Shown piece after piece: positions 11,301 to 22,859 of a DNA stretch of 64,000 bases. The notes under the pieces were generated by a model, which was not told the origin of the DNA, ran no database searches, and saw only the letters and a program-made list of their open reading frames with translations. Made by a program: the position numbers and the translations under genes. Position 1 is the stretch's first letter. Each line of letters begins with the position of its first letter. Origin of the DNA: Stomorhina lunata (lineage: Eukaryota; Arthropoda; Insecta; Diptera; Rhiniidae); NCBI GenBank assembly GCA_933228675.1, contig OW121743.1, forward strand, positions 81,481,863-81,545,862, given 5' to 3'.

Positions 11301-12938
11301 CTGTGTGCTGGACCTATGAGAGTTTTGACGTTTATTTTATCACGTTGCAAAAATAATTTATTTAGTCTATAACCGATTGTCATTATTCTATAAATAACTC
11401 ACATTCATACATACATACATACATATGTATATTTGAATCGATCCTTCTTTTTATCTTGATTATCCGAGTCATTTGTTCATCATATAATTTTATGAAAGCC
11501 TATTTGAGAAATGCGTTTTCTATATGAATATTTTAGAATATTGCACACAGTGTATAATTAAATAAAAGCGTTATAAGAAAATCACACTAGGTGGAGCAGT
11601 CGTAGTAGTAGCAGGGGGGATAAGACCAAACAAAAGAATTTTAATATATTTTTGTGTGTACGTACAAACTTATGTACATGTATGTAGTATATATTATTTT
11701 TATTTTACGGCAATTTTTTTTTTGTTGATTTTTGCTCTAGTGCTGATTCTTAATTTTTTTTTTTGTTTGCTTTTTTACGTACATATAAAACGAAAACAAC
11801 AACAAGACAAAAAAATATAAAATAAATGGCGACCACGCCGTTTTTATATTCGTTCATCATCGTTCACAGACCCAGCTTTTTATCGTTGATTTTTTGTAGA
11901 GAGCTGCTGGCATAGCAGCTAAAGACTGAAAATTTTAAACGTGCATTTACTCAACGGAACATCGAAAAAATCACAAAAACATACTGCGCTGTAATAATGT
12001 TAAACTTCACATTTATACAAACATGCAATAATAATCCACCACAATAAACTTGATAGGAAAAACAGAAAAATAATACAAATAACCGAACTATAAAACGAGT
12101 TTCTTAATTCTTTCTCTGCGCGTTATCAAGCTAAAAATATGATACTCTCTTTCTCCAGCTCATTCTCTCTCTATCTCTGGTTAACTTTTGAAGACTCTCT
12201 AACTTAAATATTTTAGTTCTCTCTCTTTGTCTCTTAGACTAATTAGCTCTTTTATTTTGTTCCCCATTCTCCTGCTCTTTTATCTCTCCCTGAATATATA
12301 TATATAAAAATTCTCCCAAGATATATATATATATATATATATTTTTTTTACTTAGTGCTATAAAATTTTTCTGGTTTTTTGTTTAAAAAATTTTATTTGT
12401 TCTTCATTTTGGATTTGAATCCGAGACCGTTTTAATTCACATTTGCTAACATTATGTTACTTATTATCGAAAAATGAAATTGTTCAGTGAATTATTGTAG
12501 AAAAGTATTTCGTATTTATTTCATTTTCGTTTCGAAAGAGTTGAGTTTTTACTTGTGATTTAACAGCAGAAAAAAAAATAAAAATCGATTATATGTATAT
12601 TTTCGTGTCTGCTTATTTGTCTGTCTATACGTCCGTCTGGCGTGTCTATTTGCCTTAAATTTTTTTTAGGTCGTCTTCTAAATTAAATCAATTATAATAT
12701 TTTTCTACTTTTGTGTTGTTTAAAACAAAAAAAAATATACATATATATTGCATGTCTTAATTGATGACGACATAAGCACTATCTTCGGTTTTATTTTACT
12801 CATGTCATATGTATATTTTTAATAATTTTCTTTAGGGAAACTATTTTGTGGGGGAGGGGTTCCCAAAAGTCACCTTTGCACATATAAGTTTTTTCGATTA
12901 GTCAAATTTCGTGACAGTCGGTCCACATTTGAACTTAG
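11300..12938. other. AT-rich, CT-rich and microsatellite stretch without gene
   Basis: It contains a CATA microsatellite near 11405-11430, a perfect short inverted repeat AGCTGCTggcatAGCAGCT near 11903, a CT-rich tract at 12110-12290 and TA microsatellites near 12295-12345. The CT tract could hold GAGA-factor type sites, but I found no convincing core promoter. From about 12880 a piece of family A begins (GGTCCACATTTGAACTTAGC), which is the insertion target of the next element. Confidence 0.5.
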
Positions 12939-13053
12939 CTCCCATATAGGGTTGTGTCAGCCAGGCTGGATTCAACTGGACTTTTTTAGTGCTTGTCCAG
13001 TGTTAAGCTAAAATTAAATTTGTCCAGCTGAAAAGTGAAGAATTGAACAACAT

Positions 13054-13666
13054 CCTGTCCCACGATGTCGAACGAAAGATTATGCAAACGAAAGTAAGTC
13101 ACCCATTTTCGTTCGAATAAGCGTCCTATTATCTTTCGACTAATCGTTCTTCTGGCTTTACGTTTTGAAACGTAAGATATTTGAAAATTGTCAAATTTCA
13201 ATGTTGCCTAATCGACATTTCGACAAATTTATCAACAATTTAAGAAAAAAAGCACTGAAATTTGTAAATTTTACTATTAATATACAACATTGCGCATTTA
13301 AGGTAAATAAAATGTTTCCAAAATATTTTTTTAATACAATTTGAAGCCTATTCTTGGGGAAAATGTTAAAATTATGTCTCGAAATAAATAAATAAAAAAG
13401 TTCCTTTTTTTTTAAATAATAAAGTTTTTACGATTTTTTTGATGAAAACGAAAGCTATAACATATGTGGGTGATTTTGACATATGTTTTCGTGCAGCTGG
13501 CGGATAAATGACATAGTGGGACGCAATTTTATATTAAAGTGTTTACGATATCGTTCGCATTCATTTTCGTTCGACTTGTCGTACTGAAAACTTTTAGTAG
13601 GACGCAAATCAGCTGTTTTTCCTTGAGAATGCGAACGATTAAAAACGTTCGATATCGTGGAATAGG
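13054..13666. mobile_element. MITE-like inverted-repeat element nested in the hAT-like element
   Basis: CCTGTCCCACGATGTCGAAC at 13054 faces the complement of CCTATTCCACGATATCGAAC ending at 13666. GCGTCCTA and TTCGTTCGA-type motifs recur in inverted orientation further in. The minus-strand 87-aa open frame 13455-13718 overlaps the right arm and looks non-coding. Target duplication is unclear. Confidence 0.65.
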
Positions 13667-13789
13667 CTGGAAATTTTTTGAATATTTTTGAAAGAAAAAC
13701 TATTATTTTGAAAAACAACGCAATAAAAACTTTTGCAAAATACTAACTTTACTTAAACGTTAAATAAATCGACCTGTTAAGGTCGAGCA

Positions 13790-14540
13790 TATTTTAGAAT
13801 TCCATGGGCTTCAATCATGTACATATTCTTCAATTCGTAGGTCAAGCTTTGAGAGATTTTCCTCTAATTGGCCTTTTTATCGAATTTCGGACGTCCTCTT
13901 TTACGAGTTCATTCGGTATCGTTGTAGAGTACTTTGTTGCTGGAGTATTTTCACAAATTTGCACAACATGTCCCAGCCAACGCAGACGGTGCGGTTTGAT
14001 GCGTTTTACTATGTCGATGTCAACGTATAACTCATACAGCTCATTGTTCATTCAATGTCGATGTTCACTGTTGATGCAAACTGGTCCAAAGATTTTTAGT
14101 AGAATCTTCCTTTCAAAAACTTTATTCCTCTGCGTGTGCAAGTGCCCATGACTCAACACCATATAAAAACACGGGTAGTGTAAGCGTTTTGTAGAGCGTA
14201 GTTTAAGTTTTTAGAAACTTAAACTTAAGTAGTTTCGAAACTTATGTCGTTATTTATGTTGAAGGCGGTACCAAGGTTAACAAATTCCTTTACAACCTCG
14301 TAGCTTTAGTTCTCAACGATCACATGTGCAGTTTTCTTTAGATCCATTGGCCCATTTTATCAGGTTCCTTCTCGATAATTGAAAATGCGACACTCAAATC
14401 GCGCAATGTGCGTCTTATGATATCAATGTCGTTGACAAATGCAACAATCATGTGTTTCCTATTGAAAATTTTTTCAGATGTATAAGCTGCAGCATCTCGG
14501 ACGATTTAATTTTCTCTCGATATCGTTGCGGTTAATTACG
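13790..14540 (-). mobile_element. LINE reverse transcriptase C-terminal fragment, second family
   Basis: Minus-strand frames read DIDIIRRTLRDLSVAFSIIEKE, then an EVVKEFVNLG-like part, then FLYGVESWALA, KIFGPVCINSEH and finally NNELYELYVDIDIVKRIK and RLRWLGHVVQI (13842-14051). This C-terminal arrangement (LYGAE-W, FERK-LRKIFGP, RLRWLGHV-RM) is common in insect non-LTR elements and differs in detail from the RTE-like family nearby. Frames shift at several places, so it is inactive. Confidence 0.75.
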
Positions 14541-14984
14541 GTATTCGTAATTCGGTTTATCAAAAATTGAAAGATTCATCAAAGCAAATTATTAAAGCAA
14601 GTTTTTTACTATTAATGCTAATTTATTGGTTGTCAAGCATTTTTTTATGTCCAGCTTTTTCAAGATTTGTGTCTGGCAACCCTACTTCCATATCAGATTC
14701 GCTGCCATAGTACTTACATATATTTATATCTTGAAGAATTGTTGCTGTAATACTTAGGAAACAGGTGCATGAAGACAAATCATGAACGCTTCAACTGCTT
14801 CTTTAGAGCACGTAAATCTTTGACCAGTCGCTAAACTTTTCATATTCGTCATCAAGAAGAAGGACTGTACAGAGGATGAATCATCAATTCGATGCTCAAA
14901 AATTCACTTATTTAACAAAATGTGTAAGAGCTTCCATTGACATGATGGAGAATGAATGTCGACATTACACTACACAAGGGTAGT

Positions 14985-15557
14985 TCCAGCGGGCTGGAAA
15001 TCAATGTTTCCAAGACAAAGATTATATATGGAGGCTATGGCGGAAACCCGTAGACACACATTAATGTCGATAATGAGGTTATTGCATGTGTAGGTACCTT
15101 TTATTATCTTGAAAGGTTGGTATCTACAAAAGGTGGCGCTGACGAGGATATTGAATCGCGTATTTTCAAGTCAAAATCTTCATTTGGCATTCTCCGAACT
15201 ATTTGGAAGTCTCGGCAAATATCAACAACTTGGAAACGCACCTTTGCAAACAAATGCTTATGGCAAATCCTTAATATATGATGGCCGAATCGTATAAGAA
15301 TTGTCTACGGAAATGGCGGTGGATAGGTTACACACTTCGAAGGCAAATATTGCTCGATAAGCGCTTCGGTGAAATCCAAGGGAAGCGGCCATCGTGTTGG
15401 TGCACCTGCTAGAATGTGGAGAAGGTCAATTGATGCGGAGTTGCAAGATCAAACAATTCATGGAATGGCGTATGCCTAACATCTCGCACTAGAGTTCGAT
15501 ATAAAGTGATGGTTAAGGCCCTATGCTCCACTGGGAGTCAAGAATAACAGAAGATGA
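14985..15557 (+). mobile_element. RTE-like LINE, 3' fragment
   Basis: It begins at the GLEINVSKTK block and carries NYLERLVSTKGGADEDIESRI, then ILRTIWKSRQIST, followed by a deletion joining to the ANKCL/NIWWPNRI block. The C-terminal WRWIG and WNPQG blocks follow, and the copy ends at CCACTGGGAGTCAAGAATAA at about 15550. A small open frame at 15109-15297 is a by-product. No TSD was identified. Confidence 0.8.
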
Positions 15558-15599
15558 TCCCGATCTCAGTTGAGCCAGAACGACTCTTGTTTTCCTTTC

Positions 15600-16285
15600 A
15601 TGCGATAACCTGAAATCGCGAAGTTGTTGCAATACTCTAATCAAAACATTGTGAGCACATTTTGGTAAAAAATGTCAAACTTTGTTATGGTGTTGCCAGA
15701 TCTTAGGCAATACCATAACAACATTCACCTAATACTACATAACCTGGAATCGCGAAGTTGTTGGCTTCTCTATGAATGTTGCATACAAAGATCTGAGCTC
15801 ATCGACATATTTTTGTTGAAATTATCTACCTCGTAAGTTGCGAAAAATAAACAAAAACCTCTTTTCGATATCAGGGACCTTGTTTCCGAAACCCGATGAT
15901 TCATACGCAACACACTTCAATCCGTTATTTGTTGTCGATTGGTCAGTGGGATGATATATACACTATAGGGAAAATACTTTAGCCGTACAATTTGTATGTG
16001 GAACTCACTCCCAGCAGAAGTTTTTCCTGACAGTTACAATTTAGGAAAATTCAAATACAATGTTTTCAAACACTACTCTCTTTATCATGGAATTGCCGGG
16101 AATTTCCGGTAATTGCCAGGATTTTTTTTTTCGAAAAATCATCAGCATTTCGAATGCAAAACTCTAATCAAAACGTTAAGAGCACATTTTGGTAAAAAAA
16201 TATCAAACTTTGTTATGGTGTTGCCAGATTTTGATTGACATTAGTTTTGCAAGTTTCCTATACTTGAATAGTAACCCTCGTACAT
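15600..16285 (-). repeat. Dispersed repeat with internal duplication and a hairpin (family R)
   Basis: The phrases CTCTAATCAAAAC, GAGCACATTTTGGTAAAAAA and CAAACTTTGTTATGGTGTTG occur at about 15633-15697 and again at 16161-16228. AATCGCGAAGTTGTTG occurs at 15613 and 15750. In the first copy the GTTGCC end is followed by a snap-back hairpin (15683-15720). The right end TTTCCTATACTTGAATAGTA appears inverted at about 21775. A LINE C-terminal piece sits between the two copies. Confidence 0.65.
15900..16085 (+). mobile_element. LINE ORF2 C-terminal fragment (jockey/CR1-like group)
   Basis: From about 15987 one frame reads MWNSLPAEVFPDSYNLGKFK followed by YNVFKHYSLY. This is the typical C-terminus of jockey/CR1-like proteins (an R-WN-LPA-VFPS-YN---FK motif). 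The 57310-58190 fragment has the matching block on the other strand. Confidence 0.7.
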
Positions 16286-16289
16286 AAAA

Positions 16290-18555
16290 CTAAAATAATA
16301 TAAAAATTGGTTTCCATATTTCCTCTCTTATTTAGTTCGCATTTTAATATTTTTCACAGTACATCTGATTTCTGTTTAAAACTGATAAGGAAAATCCGCT
16401 GTTATTTGTATTAGCTCTTTTTTTTACTAAATGCATTTGTTTTTTAATGGAATATTTATAAAACAATCATGAAATAATTTTCCATTTCTTTTTATTATAT
16501 GCTGTTTTTCGGTTGCTTTTAGTTTCTTTCTTCTGTTACAAACATAAATTGATGTTTATAAATTAAAAATATTTAAACCTGTCCCAATACTAAAATCTTT
16601 ATGATGAGCCTTTTTTTTTCTTTTGTTTCTTTCACGTTCGACCATTTTATACAGGTTTGCATTTGTTTAACGTAGAAACAGCTGTTCAACGTTATGCCTT
16701 TGCTAGTCGTTTACCTGGGCAAGTGGAAAGAATAAAAGATTGAGAAAAAGTACCAAAATTTAAACACATCTGTCGCAGATTTTTTGTTTGTTTGTGTTTT
16801 ACACTCTTGTTGTTTTTTTGTAGCAGTTTTGCTACTCTTTTCTCTTTTGAAGTCTGTCATTTGAAACCGTTATGAAGTATAACTGTCAGAAAATCGTTGT
16901 GGATTAGTAAGCGACTAACATGCCTGCTAGTTAAGTTAATTAGTTTATTAAATCTAACTACTTATTTACGAGAATTCCTAGAAACTTTTAGTTTGATGGT
17001 ACATGGAAATCCAATTTTTTGAAAACATTTTTATTTTAAAAATTTTATTCTAAGAGATAGCGAAATACGTAGCATAACGTAACGTAACCCTTATTAAGCA
17101 AAACGTAAAAATTGTCTTTTTGTTTAAGAAACGTGAGCGGAAATGCTTTATTTTTGTAAAAAAAAAAATATACAAAAGTAGTTTTGAACACAATTTTATT
17201 GCTTAAAGAATCTTTTCTTCATGTTTAGTTTTCAATATAAAATATGTGTCATATATGTATCTATGTAATCAGTAGTTTTTAATGCAAATCACATACACAA
17301 TTTATTCGAACGCTATTTATATGTATTCAAATTTTACATAATCGTATTTAAAAACAAAAATTAGTTTTAAAATAATTTAGTATTAAAATCAGAATAAAAT
17401 TTATTAATGTTGAGATAGGATTTTGCAAGTGCTTTTTTACGGATTAAAAGTTATACATTAAACCTTCTATACTCCTAGGCCCAAATTGACCCAATTTTTG
17501 TTTGCAAACGCTAAAGTTTTCCTTTAATTACACTGTGAGCCTGTAAGACCAAATGCAGATGAAAGCAGGCTATCAGTAAACCAAAACACCCAAAAGGTTT
17601 TGAAAAGTTAACTCGTATTTTTAAGTTATAGCCATTTTGAAATTGTTTTTTAATACAAATGTGGAGAAAATTTTCATATTTTAGATAGGTATTCTTCTTC
17701 TGTTATCCTTGACTCCCAGTGGACCGTAGGGCCCCCTAGATTGGTATCAATAAAACTGAATTTGCCAAAATAAAAAATTGTGTATTTCAATCTAATTTTT
17801 CTCCTAACCTCAAATTTACACCCTTTATAAGTATGAGGAGTTACCCAATTTTTTTTGTATACATTAAATATTTTTTCTATTATTAAACATCTACACGTTT
17901 ATTAGCATTTTTTTGTAGTTTATGCCTATTTTACGATTTTCTTTGTAAGCCAAACATTTGTTGTTGTTAAATAGGTTCCAATAGTTCTGGTTTAAAAAAC
18001 CGTCTTCTTAGTCTTAAATAACTAAGAAGTTTTAAAGTTTTATCGTGAGCATTAAATATAGAAAATAAATAATTTTTAAATATCTTGGTTATTGAAAAAG
18101 TACCTATAAATCCCCTTTGGTATTTCATACAACCTTTATTGGAGATGGCATTCAAATATGGAACTGCAGGGCTATCTATGTTGTTCTATTCACATATTCA
18201 TGATAATTTTTATGTCCAAGTTGTAAAAAAAATGTAAAAATGTTCTGGTTTTAATTTCTTATTATGTATAAATATTTTCAATGTTTTTTTCTTTATTCAT
18301 ATTTGTTATGTTTTTCAGTTATCTTTACCCATTAAGTCCGTAGTACGAGTATGTATTTACATACATGTGTATGTATGTATATTTGAGTTTGAACTCTTTT
18401 CTTGTGTTTTGTTGTTATTATTTGCTTCATAAGCAGCTGATTGGTTTTCTCTGTTAGAATATGAGAATTATGAATAAATATCTAAAATTACTCATTATGT
18501 ATTTGTTTGTATTATTTTATTGTTGTCTGTGGATTTTTTTCAACAAATTTCTTTT
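16290..18555. other. AT-rich stretch without gene
   Basis: No coding frame with family resemblance was seen; the 62-aa minus frame at 17967-18155 looks random. An ATGTATGTAT tract lies near 18365. The only clear insertion is the 44-bp LINE tail at 17693-17736. Composition is uniformly AT-rich and this may be single-copy DNA. Confidence 0.5.
17682..17747 (-). mobile_element. 44-bp LINE 3'-end insertion with 11-bp target duplication
   Basis: TAGATAGGTAT (17682-17692) and TAGATTGGTAT (17737-17747) differ at one base. They flank 44 bp that are the reverse complement of the RTE-like LINE tail (TTATCCTTGACTCCCAGTGG). It is oriented opposite to the 10534-10599 case but has the same inserted length. 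Confidence 0.85.
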
Positions 18556-18559
18556 GTTG

Positions 18560-19020
18560 ACTACTACACTATTCAACACCCAAAACTACCATCAAGTTGA
18601 AACTATTTTTCTTTATATTCTCTAGGTTCCCCGAGTTAGTTTATGGTATCTTGAAAACCAATGTTTTTCATTTGCCATCGAGCTATATGACACAGATTTT
18701 GTAACAAAGATAAATTGAGCATGATAGAGAGGAAACTTTGGTAATGTGGTATACCTTTTTGTAACCCTCGACATGATACATGTGTTATGTTTTCATGGAT
18801 CCATTTGTATTAAAAACTTACCCCCTACTTTAGAGATGTTTGAGAAAATATTTTGAATCCCATTAAAAGCGATTAAAAAAAAACGTTCTGTTAATGTGGT
18901 ACACCACATGTTAATAAGTTGTAGTTGTCGATTTTTCGGAGTAAATATGAAAAACGTGGGAACAAACTTACCTTTTGAGGCATAGGGAATCAACGAAAAG
19001 AGCTAGGTCACCAACATTTT
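18560..19020 (+). repeat. Dispersed repeat with TGTGGTATACCACA-type palindromes (family H)
   Basis: The blocks ATTCAACACC, GGTAATGTGGTATACC, CATGGATCCATTTG, TTTGAGAAAATATTTTGAA and AATGTGGTACACCACATG are matched in order by diverged blocks at about 33230-33345 and 34140-34310. In the second location a mariner fragment lies between the blocks. It encodes no recognisable protein. Confidence 0.65.
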
Positions 19021-19094
19021 TCAAGAATATTCCTTGGACAATGTTGGTATTGATAATGGGCGAAATTACTTCACAATTCACTATACCATCCTTG

Positions 19095-19350
19095 TGAACC
19101 ACCGTGGTATATCAGGTTAAGCCCGCCTAGCATACCTGAGGTCACAAGTTCGATCCCCGGCCTCTTGGAAAAATAAAATTTAAAAAAAAAAACGGTTCAC
19201 CTCATAACTGGTTATTGAGTATTAGGCTATGTAAAACTTCTCTAACTAATGCATTTGCCATTCGGAGCGGGCGTTGAAACGTAGGTACCTTTCAATGAGT
19301 ATAAAAATAGAATCGGATGCAGTTCATTGTCTGAGAGGAGTACCCCTTGT
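19095..19350 (+). mobile_element. tRNA-derived SINE
   Basis: TGGTATATCAGG at 19105-19116 fits the RNA polymerase III A box (TRGYNNANNNGG). GTTCGATCC at 19148-19156 fits the B box (GWTCRANNC), with 31 nt between them, the spacing of tRNA genes. An A-rich tract follows at 19170-19192, then a body with TTGCCATTCGGAGCGGGCGT, like the SINE bodies of higher flies. The cloverleaf is not intact: the anticodon stem does not pair, so a functional tRNA is unlikely. Confidence 0.6.
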
Positions 19351-19479
19351 TCCAATTGAAATGTTGTCGGGGAATTATATATATATCCATGAAAACTTAA
19401 GATTGGGGGGTTTCCGTCCATTTGTTGAAAGCACGATAGAGCCTAAACAAAAAGAGCTAGAGCAATTGTATTTCTGGTG

Positions 19480-19735
19480 TTTTAAAAAAAACTTTGATAT
19501 TGAGATTCTGCCAAAACGGTTCACATTTGATTATAGCTCCCATATAACCCACCCCGGAAATAACTGATAAACTAAAAAAAAATTTAATAGATATACTTAA
19601 TATTGAACAACGAAATTTTATGCAACTATTGGTCAGTATATCAAATTTTATTGGAATCGGTCTACATTTGATTATAGCTCCCATATAAATCTAACCTCGG
19701 AAACCAGTAAAATGCTAAAAAATATCAAACTATAG
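19480..19735 (+). repeat. Family A fragments
   Basis: The phrase CATTTGATTATAGCTCCCAT occurs twice, at about 19526 and 19667, each after GGTTCAC or GGTCTAC. This is the GGTCCACA...TAGCTCCCAT block of family A, apparently in two partial copies. Overlapping small frames on both strands are by-products. Confidence 0.6.
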
Positions 19736-19739
19736 TAGA

Positions 19740-20205
19740 AAATACTAAGTCGAGTAATTTTGAGTAGAACGTCTGTCGCAGTTTCTGAAATACTCCGCGA
19801 AAATCAGTTTGGGTTCCGAGAGAATAGATCTTGTGTTGATCTAATAAACACAGTAAGAATAGTACTGGAGCAATGTAATGAATTCCGCACCCCCATTTAC
19901 CTAGCGTTTATCGACTTTATGAAGGCCTTCGACAGTGTCAACATTAGCTATCTATGGAGAATTTAAGAAAACCGTAACATGCCAACGAAAATTCTGAACT
20001 TAATTCGGACAATGCCTGGTACTACTGTTACTACTGGTCCAGCAGTACTGGAGTAAGACAAGGATGTATTATATCACCCATACTTTTTATCCTTGTCATT
20101 GACAATATAATGCGCACGGCACTGAATGGTGGACGTGGTATCCAATGGACACCCTTTAAACAACTTGAGGACTTAGAATACGCCGATGACGTATGTCATC
20201 TATAG
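19740..20205 (+). mobile_element. RTE-like LINE, central reverse transcriptase fragment
   Basis: The frame 19760-19966 reads RENQFGFRENRSCVDLINTV and then YLAFIDFMKAFDSVNISYLW, i.e. reverse transcriptase motifs with the first catalytic Asp in FIDF. A deletion removes the KCRVLHKG block. GVRQGCIISPILFILVIDNI follows, and the fragment stops just at YADDVCHL near 20200. It is one of the better-preserved RT pieces but is truncated on both sides. Confidence 0.85.
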
Positions 20206-21764
20206 ATCTATATATTCTATAGAGGAAATTGGATAATGGAAAAAATTTGATAATGTGTATATAAGATTCATCCAATACCACATCATCCGCACTTACTCTA
20301 TTGCTTGTGTAGACCTTAAATCTCACGGGTATCAACAAGGAAACACATGTTGATTGTGTCTGAACTGTATCTCTTTATCAAAGCTTAGGCTATATATTTT
20401 CCAAAAACTATACATTCAGCAAGAAATATAGAATATTTAGGCAAATTTTTCTAACGACGATAGATTTGACAAGATATATTAAAGGTGTAGACCTATTTCT
20501 TACAAGTGTCTACACCAGATAATTAATGTCAAATTTTATTTAAGTACATTGGGTTAAGCCTACAACCAATTTATTTGGAATTATATATGTCAAGTTCAAG
20601 AAATATTTTATCATTGTTTTTGAAAGCTACAAGCCCTCAACAGAAATACATGTCATACAGTTTTAAGGGAAAAACAATTAGAAAATGTCAAACAAAAACA
20701 ATCAAATGATTCATTTAGTTTTCATTTTGAAATGTTTACTTTTTGATAAATTTTGTATAGTAAATAAATACAAAAATCAAACAAGTGGAAAAATTATCTG
20801 ATCTTTTTTGAAGCATTTTCACAAATAATGGTTGGATGAATATATTTATATATAATTTTAATAAGCAGGCGGGCGCGTCAGTTTGAGCAAAGTTAAGTTG
20901 TGGATTTATTAATGATCATTGCAACAAATCAAAAACTAAGTATTTACACCCATTTCCGTTTTTGTGTGATCATAAAAAAAGTAAAATAAATAAAATTTTC
21001 AAAGTGTTTATAGATATTTATTGTAGATGACATTTTAATTACAAGTATCTATTTAAGAGAAAATAGATACTTTATTTATATTATGGTTGAGCTATTTAGT
21101 TCACCATGACTGTAAGGTAGGCGTTATATTGTAGTTTATTGGGAAATTACTTAATTTATATTTAAAAATTTAACGTAACCTCTCAAATTTTAAGTTATAC
21201 ATATGCTTATGTGATTTTAAGTCAGAAACTTTAAAAAACTTGTTATTCCAAAGCTTTACACGTGACTTAATGACTTTTATTCATTCTTATTTTTTCCACA
21301 TGTGTTACCCCCCTTATACCTCCAATAACAAAAAAACGACCTGATTTGAAAAAGCAAACAATCTAGTCTAAACATTTTTTTAAATCTAGCACTTGGTAAC
21401 CATAAAATAATTGTATCGAAAAATATACTTATGTACCTAATTTTACAAACAAAATTTCAACATTTATTAATTAAATACATAATGCTAATTATAACATCAA
21501 ATACTTAATATTTTTTTAAACTTTAGTTAAGCAAATATTGAAATCACACTTAATTTATTATGTACAATTTCGTAATAACAAACACAAATGCATTTTGTTT
21601 TCAGTATTTGAGAATATAACAAATATGAAATAAACAAATATAATAAATTGAAAAATAACAATAATAATGACGTGCTACTACGTAGTATTTACGTATTTAC
21701 AATAACTTATAGAAACAACAACGTTGTTTTTTTCATTCTTCGCATATCTACGTAAATTTGTATT
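20206..21764. other. AT-rich stretch without gene
   Basis: No family resemblance in any frame. A short inverted repeat GGTGTAGA...TCTACACC lies at about 20485-20515. The rest is AT-rich, with AATAAA-rich tracts near 20760 and 20985. Confidence 0.5.
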
Positions 21765-22112
21765 TACGAGGGTCACTATTTAAGTATAGGAAACTAACAA
21801 AACTTATTTCATTAGCTAAAATCAAAATACTTTTATGAAGTTGGATATTTTTTAGCATTAACTTACTTACGAAATTTCATTAATAAAGTTATACAGTCTT
21901 TGTTTGCAGCGAGTTCAGAAAATCACCTCCAAAACTTTGGAGGTGATTTTGAATACTTCAAATTTTGAGTACTTTAACTGATTTTTTGGAGCTCGTAAAT
22001 CGTTAACCACTCAGTTTACCTTTAATATTTGAGAACAAGAGAAAGTCATTGGGTTTAAGTCGTGATTGTACGGATAATAGGTAATTTATTCTATGTTTTT
22101 ATAGCCACCATC
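21765..22112 (+). repeat. Dispersed repeat family R, opposite orientation, with 15-bp hairpin
   Basis: ACGAGGGTCACTATTTAAGT and ATAGGAAACTAACAAAACT match, in inverted orientation, the right end of the repeat at 15600-16285. At 21919-21950 AAAATCACCTCCAAA is followed after 2 nt by its exact complement. A GAGGG start is reminiscent of mariner-type ends, but no second end was found. Confidence 0.55.
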
Positions 22113-22114
22113 TT

Positions 22115-22592
22115 TGAATAGAATTGGTTTCATTCATCAGGATGTTCTTGCATAGATTAGGCACCTCCAAAATTCTTGTGCCAGCTGCCGTAACAGGGGG
22201 ATTTCTCGCTTGATTACCCCTTGGAGTAGTATATTCTGTAATGCTGTTTCTTTCCATGCTTGAAACATCGTAAGTGCTAAGTCGATGGATGATTGGTCCA
22301 AAGTAAAGTGAGCCTCTCGATCCGATACAGACGTACTTTACCAAGTACAATTATCTTAGACCCTCGACCAAATACGTCGCAATGGCTCCAAAATAACTCC
22401 CCCTCACGTTAGCCCTGACCTAGAATCCCATTTGGGTTGTTTACCGCATCTTCAACTAGGTTGCTCAGGTTTGCAGGATGTACCACGAGGTGTGAGTAGG
22501 AATTGAATACAGTTATTACCAGTTAGCAGGACCTGCATTCCATTTGCATCCCTATGCTCCATTGGGAGTCAAGAATAACAGAAGAAGAAGAA
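22115..22592 (+). repeat. Dispersed repeat family G ending in a LINE tail
   Basis: It aligns for about 450 bp in the same orientation with 39665-40150, with shared blocks such as CATTCATCAGGATGTTCTTG, GATTACCCCTTGGAGTAGTA and GAATTGAATACAGTTATTAC. It ends in ATTGGGAGTCAAGAATAACA followed by GAAGAAGAAG, the tail of the RTE-like LINE, which the other copy lacks at this point. Minus-strand frames in both copies read MYLVKY and TEYTTPRGN, but neither is intact. Confidence 0.7.
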
Positions 22593-22614
22593 TACCCACC
22601 ATCAAAAAAGAATG

Positions 22615-22857
22615 GGGGTAAACTAAGATTGTCATTCTGTTTGTAATTCCCATAATATTGGCTCAAAAACCAAAAAGGATATACATACATAATCCTTATG
22701 AAATTCTAAGACGAACGTGCAATGTTCGTCTGTCTTTTAAAGGCGCGATAGGGCCTGAACGAAAGACAACAAAAATTGGCAGGCATACTCCTTATTTCTT
22801 GGTATTAAAATTGGGCAAAATCGGTTTGCAATTGACCACATTCTTCTGTTATACTTG
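22615..22857 (+). repeat. Non-coding dispersed repeat fragment
   Basis: Phrases such as TCATTCTGTTTGTAATTCCC, then an ACGAAAGACAACAAAAATTGG block, then AAAATCGGTTTGCAATTGAC look like the common higher-fly repeats of the family A type. The 66-aa frame over it is a by-product. No ends were found. Confidence 0.45.
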
Positions 22858-22859
22858 AG

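Larger units (their letters stand above)
12947..14684. mobile_element. hAT-like element carrying nested insertions
   Basis: The left end TAGGGTTG and right end CAACCCTA are inverted. They are flanked by CTCCCATA (12939-12946) and CTTCCATA (14685-14692), an 8-bp duplication with one difference. Similar TGTCCAGC / GCTGGACA phrases lie just inside both ends. The flanks join to a continuous family A sequence (AACTTAGCTCCCATATCAGA), which supports insertion into that repeat. No transposase was recognised. The interior is occupied by a MITE and a LINE fragment. Confidence 0.7.

Noticed and set aside
12110..12300. CT-rich tract as a GAGA-type promoter of Trf2
   Set aside because: CT microsatellites are common in fly introns. 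No initiator, exon or conserved context could be shown, and it lies more than 30 kb upstream.
19105..19192. Functional tRNA gene
   Set aside because: A and B boxes are good, but the anticodon and acceptor stems do not pair and an A-rich bridge follows, so a SINE head fits better.
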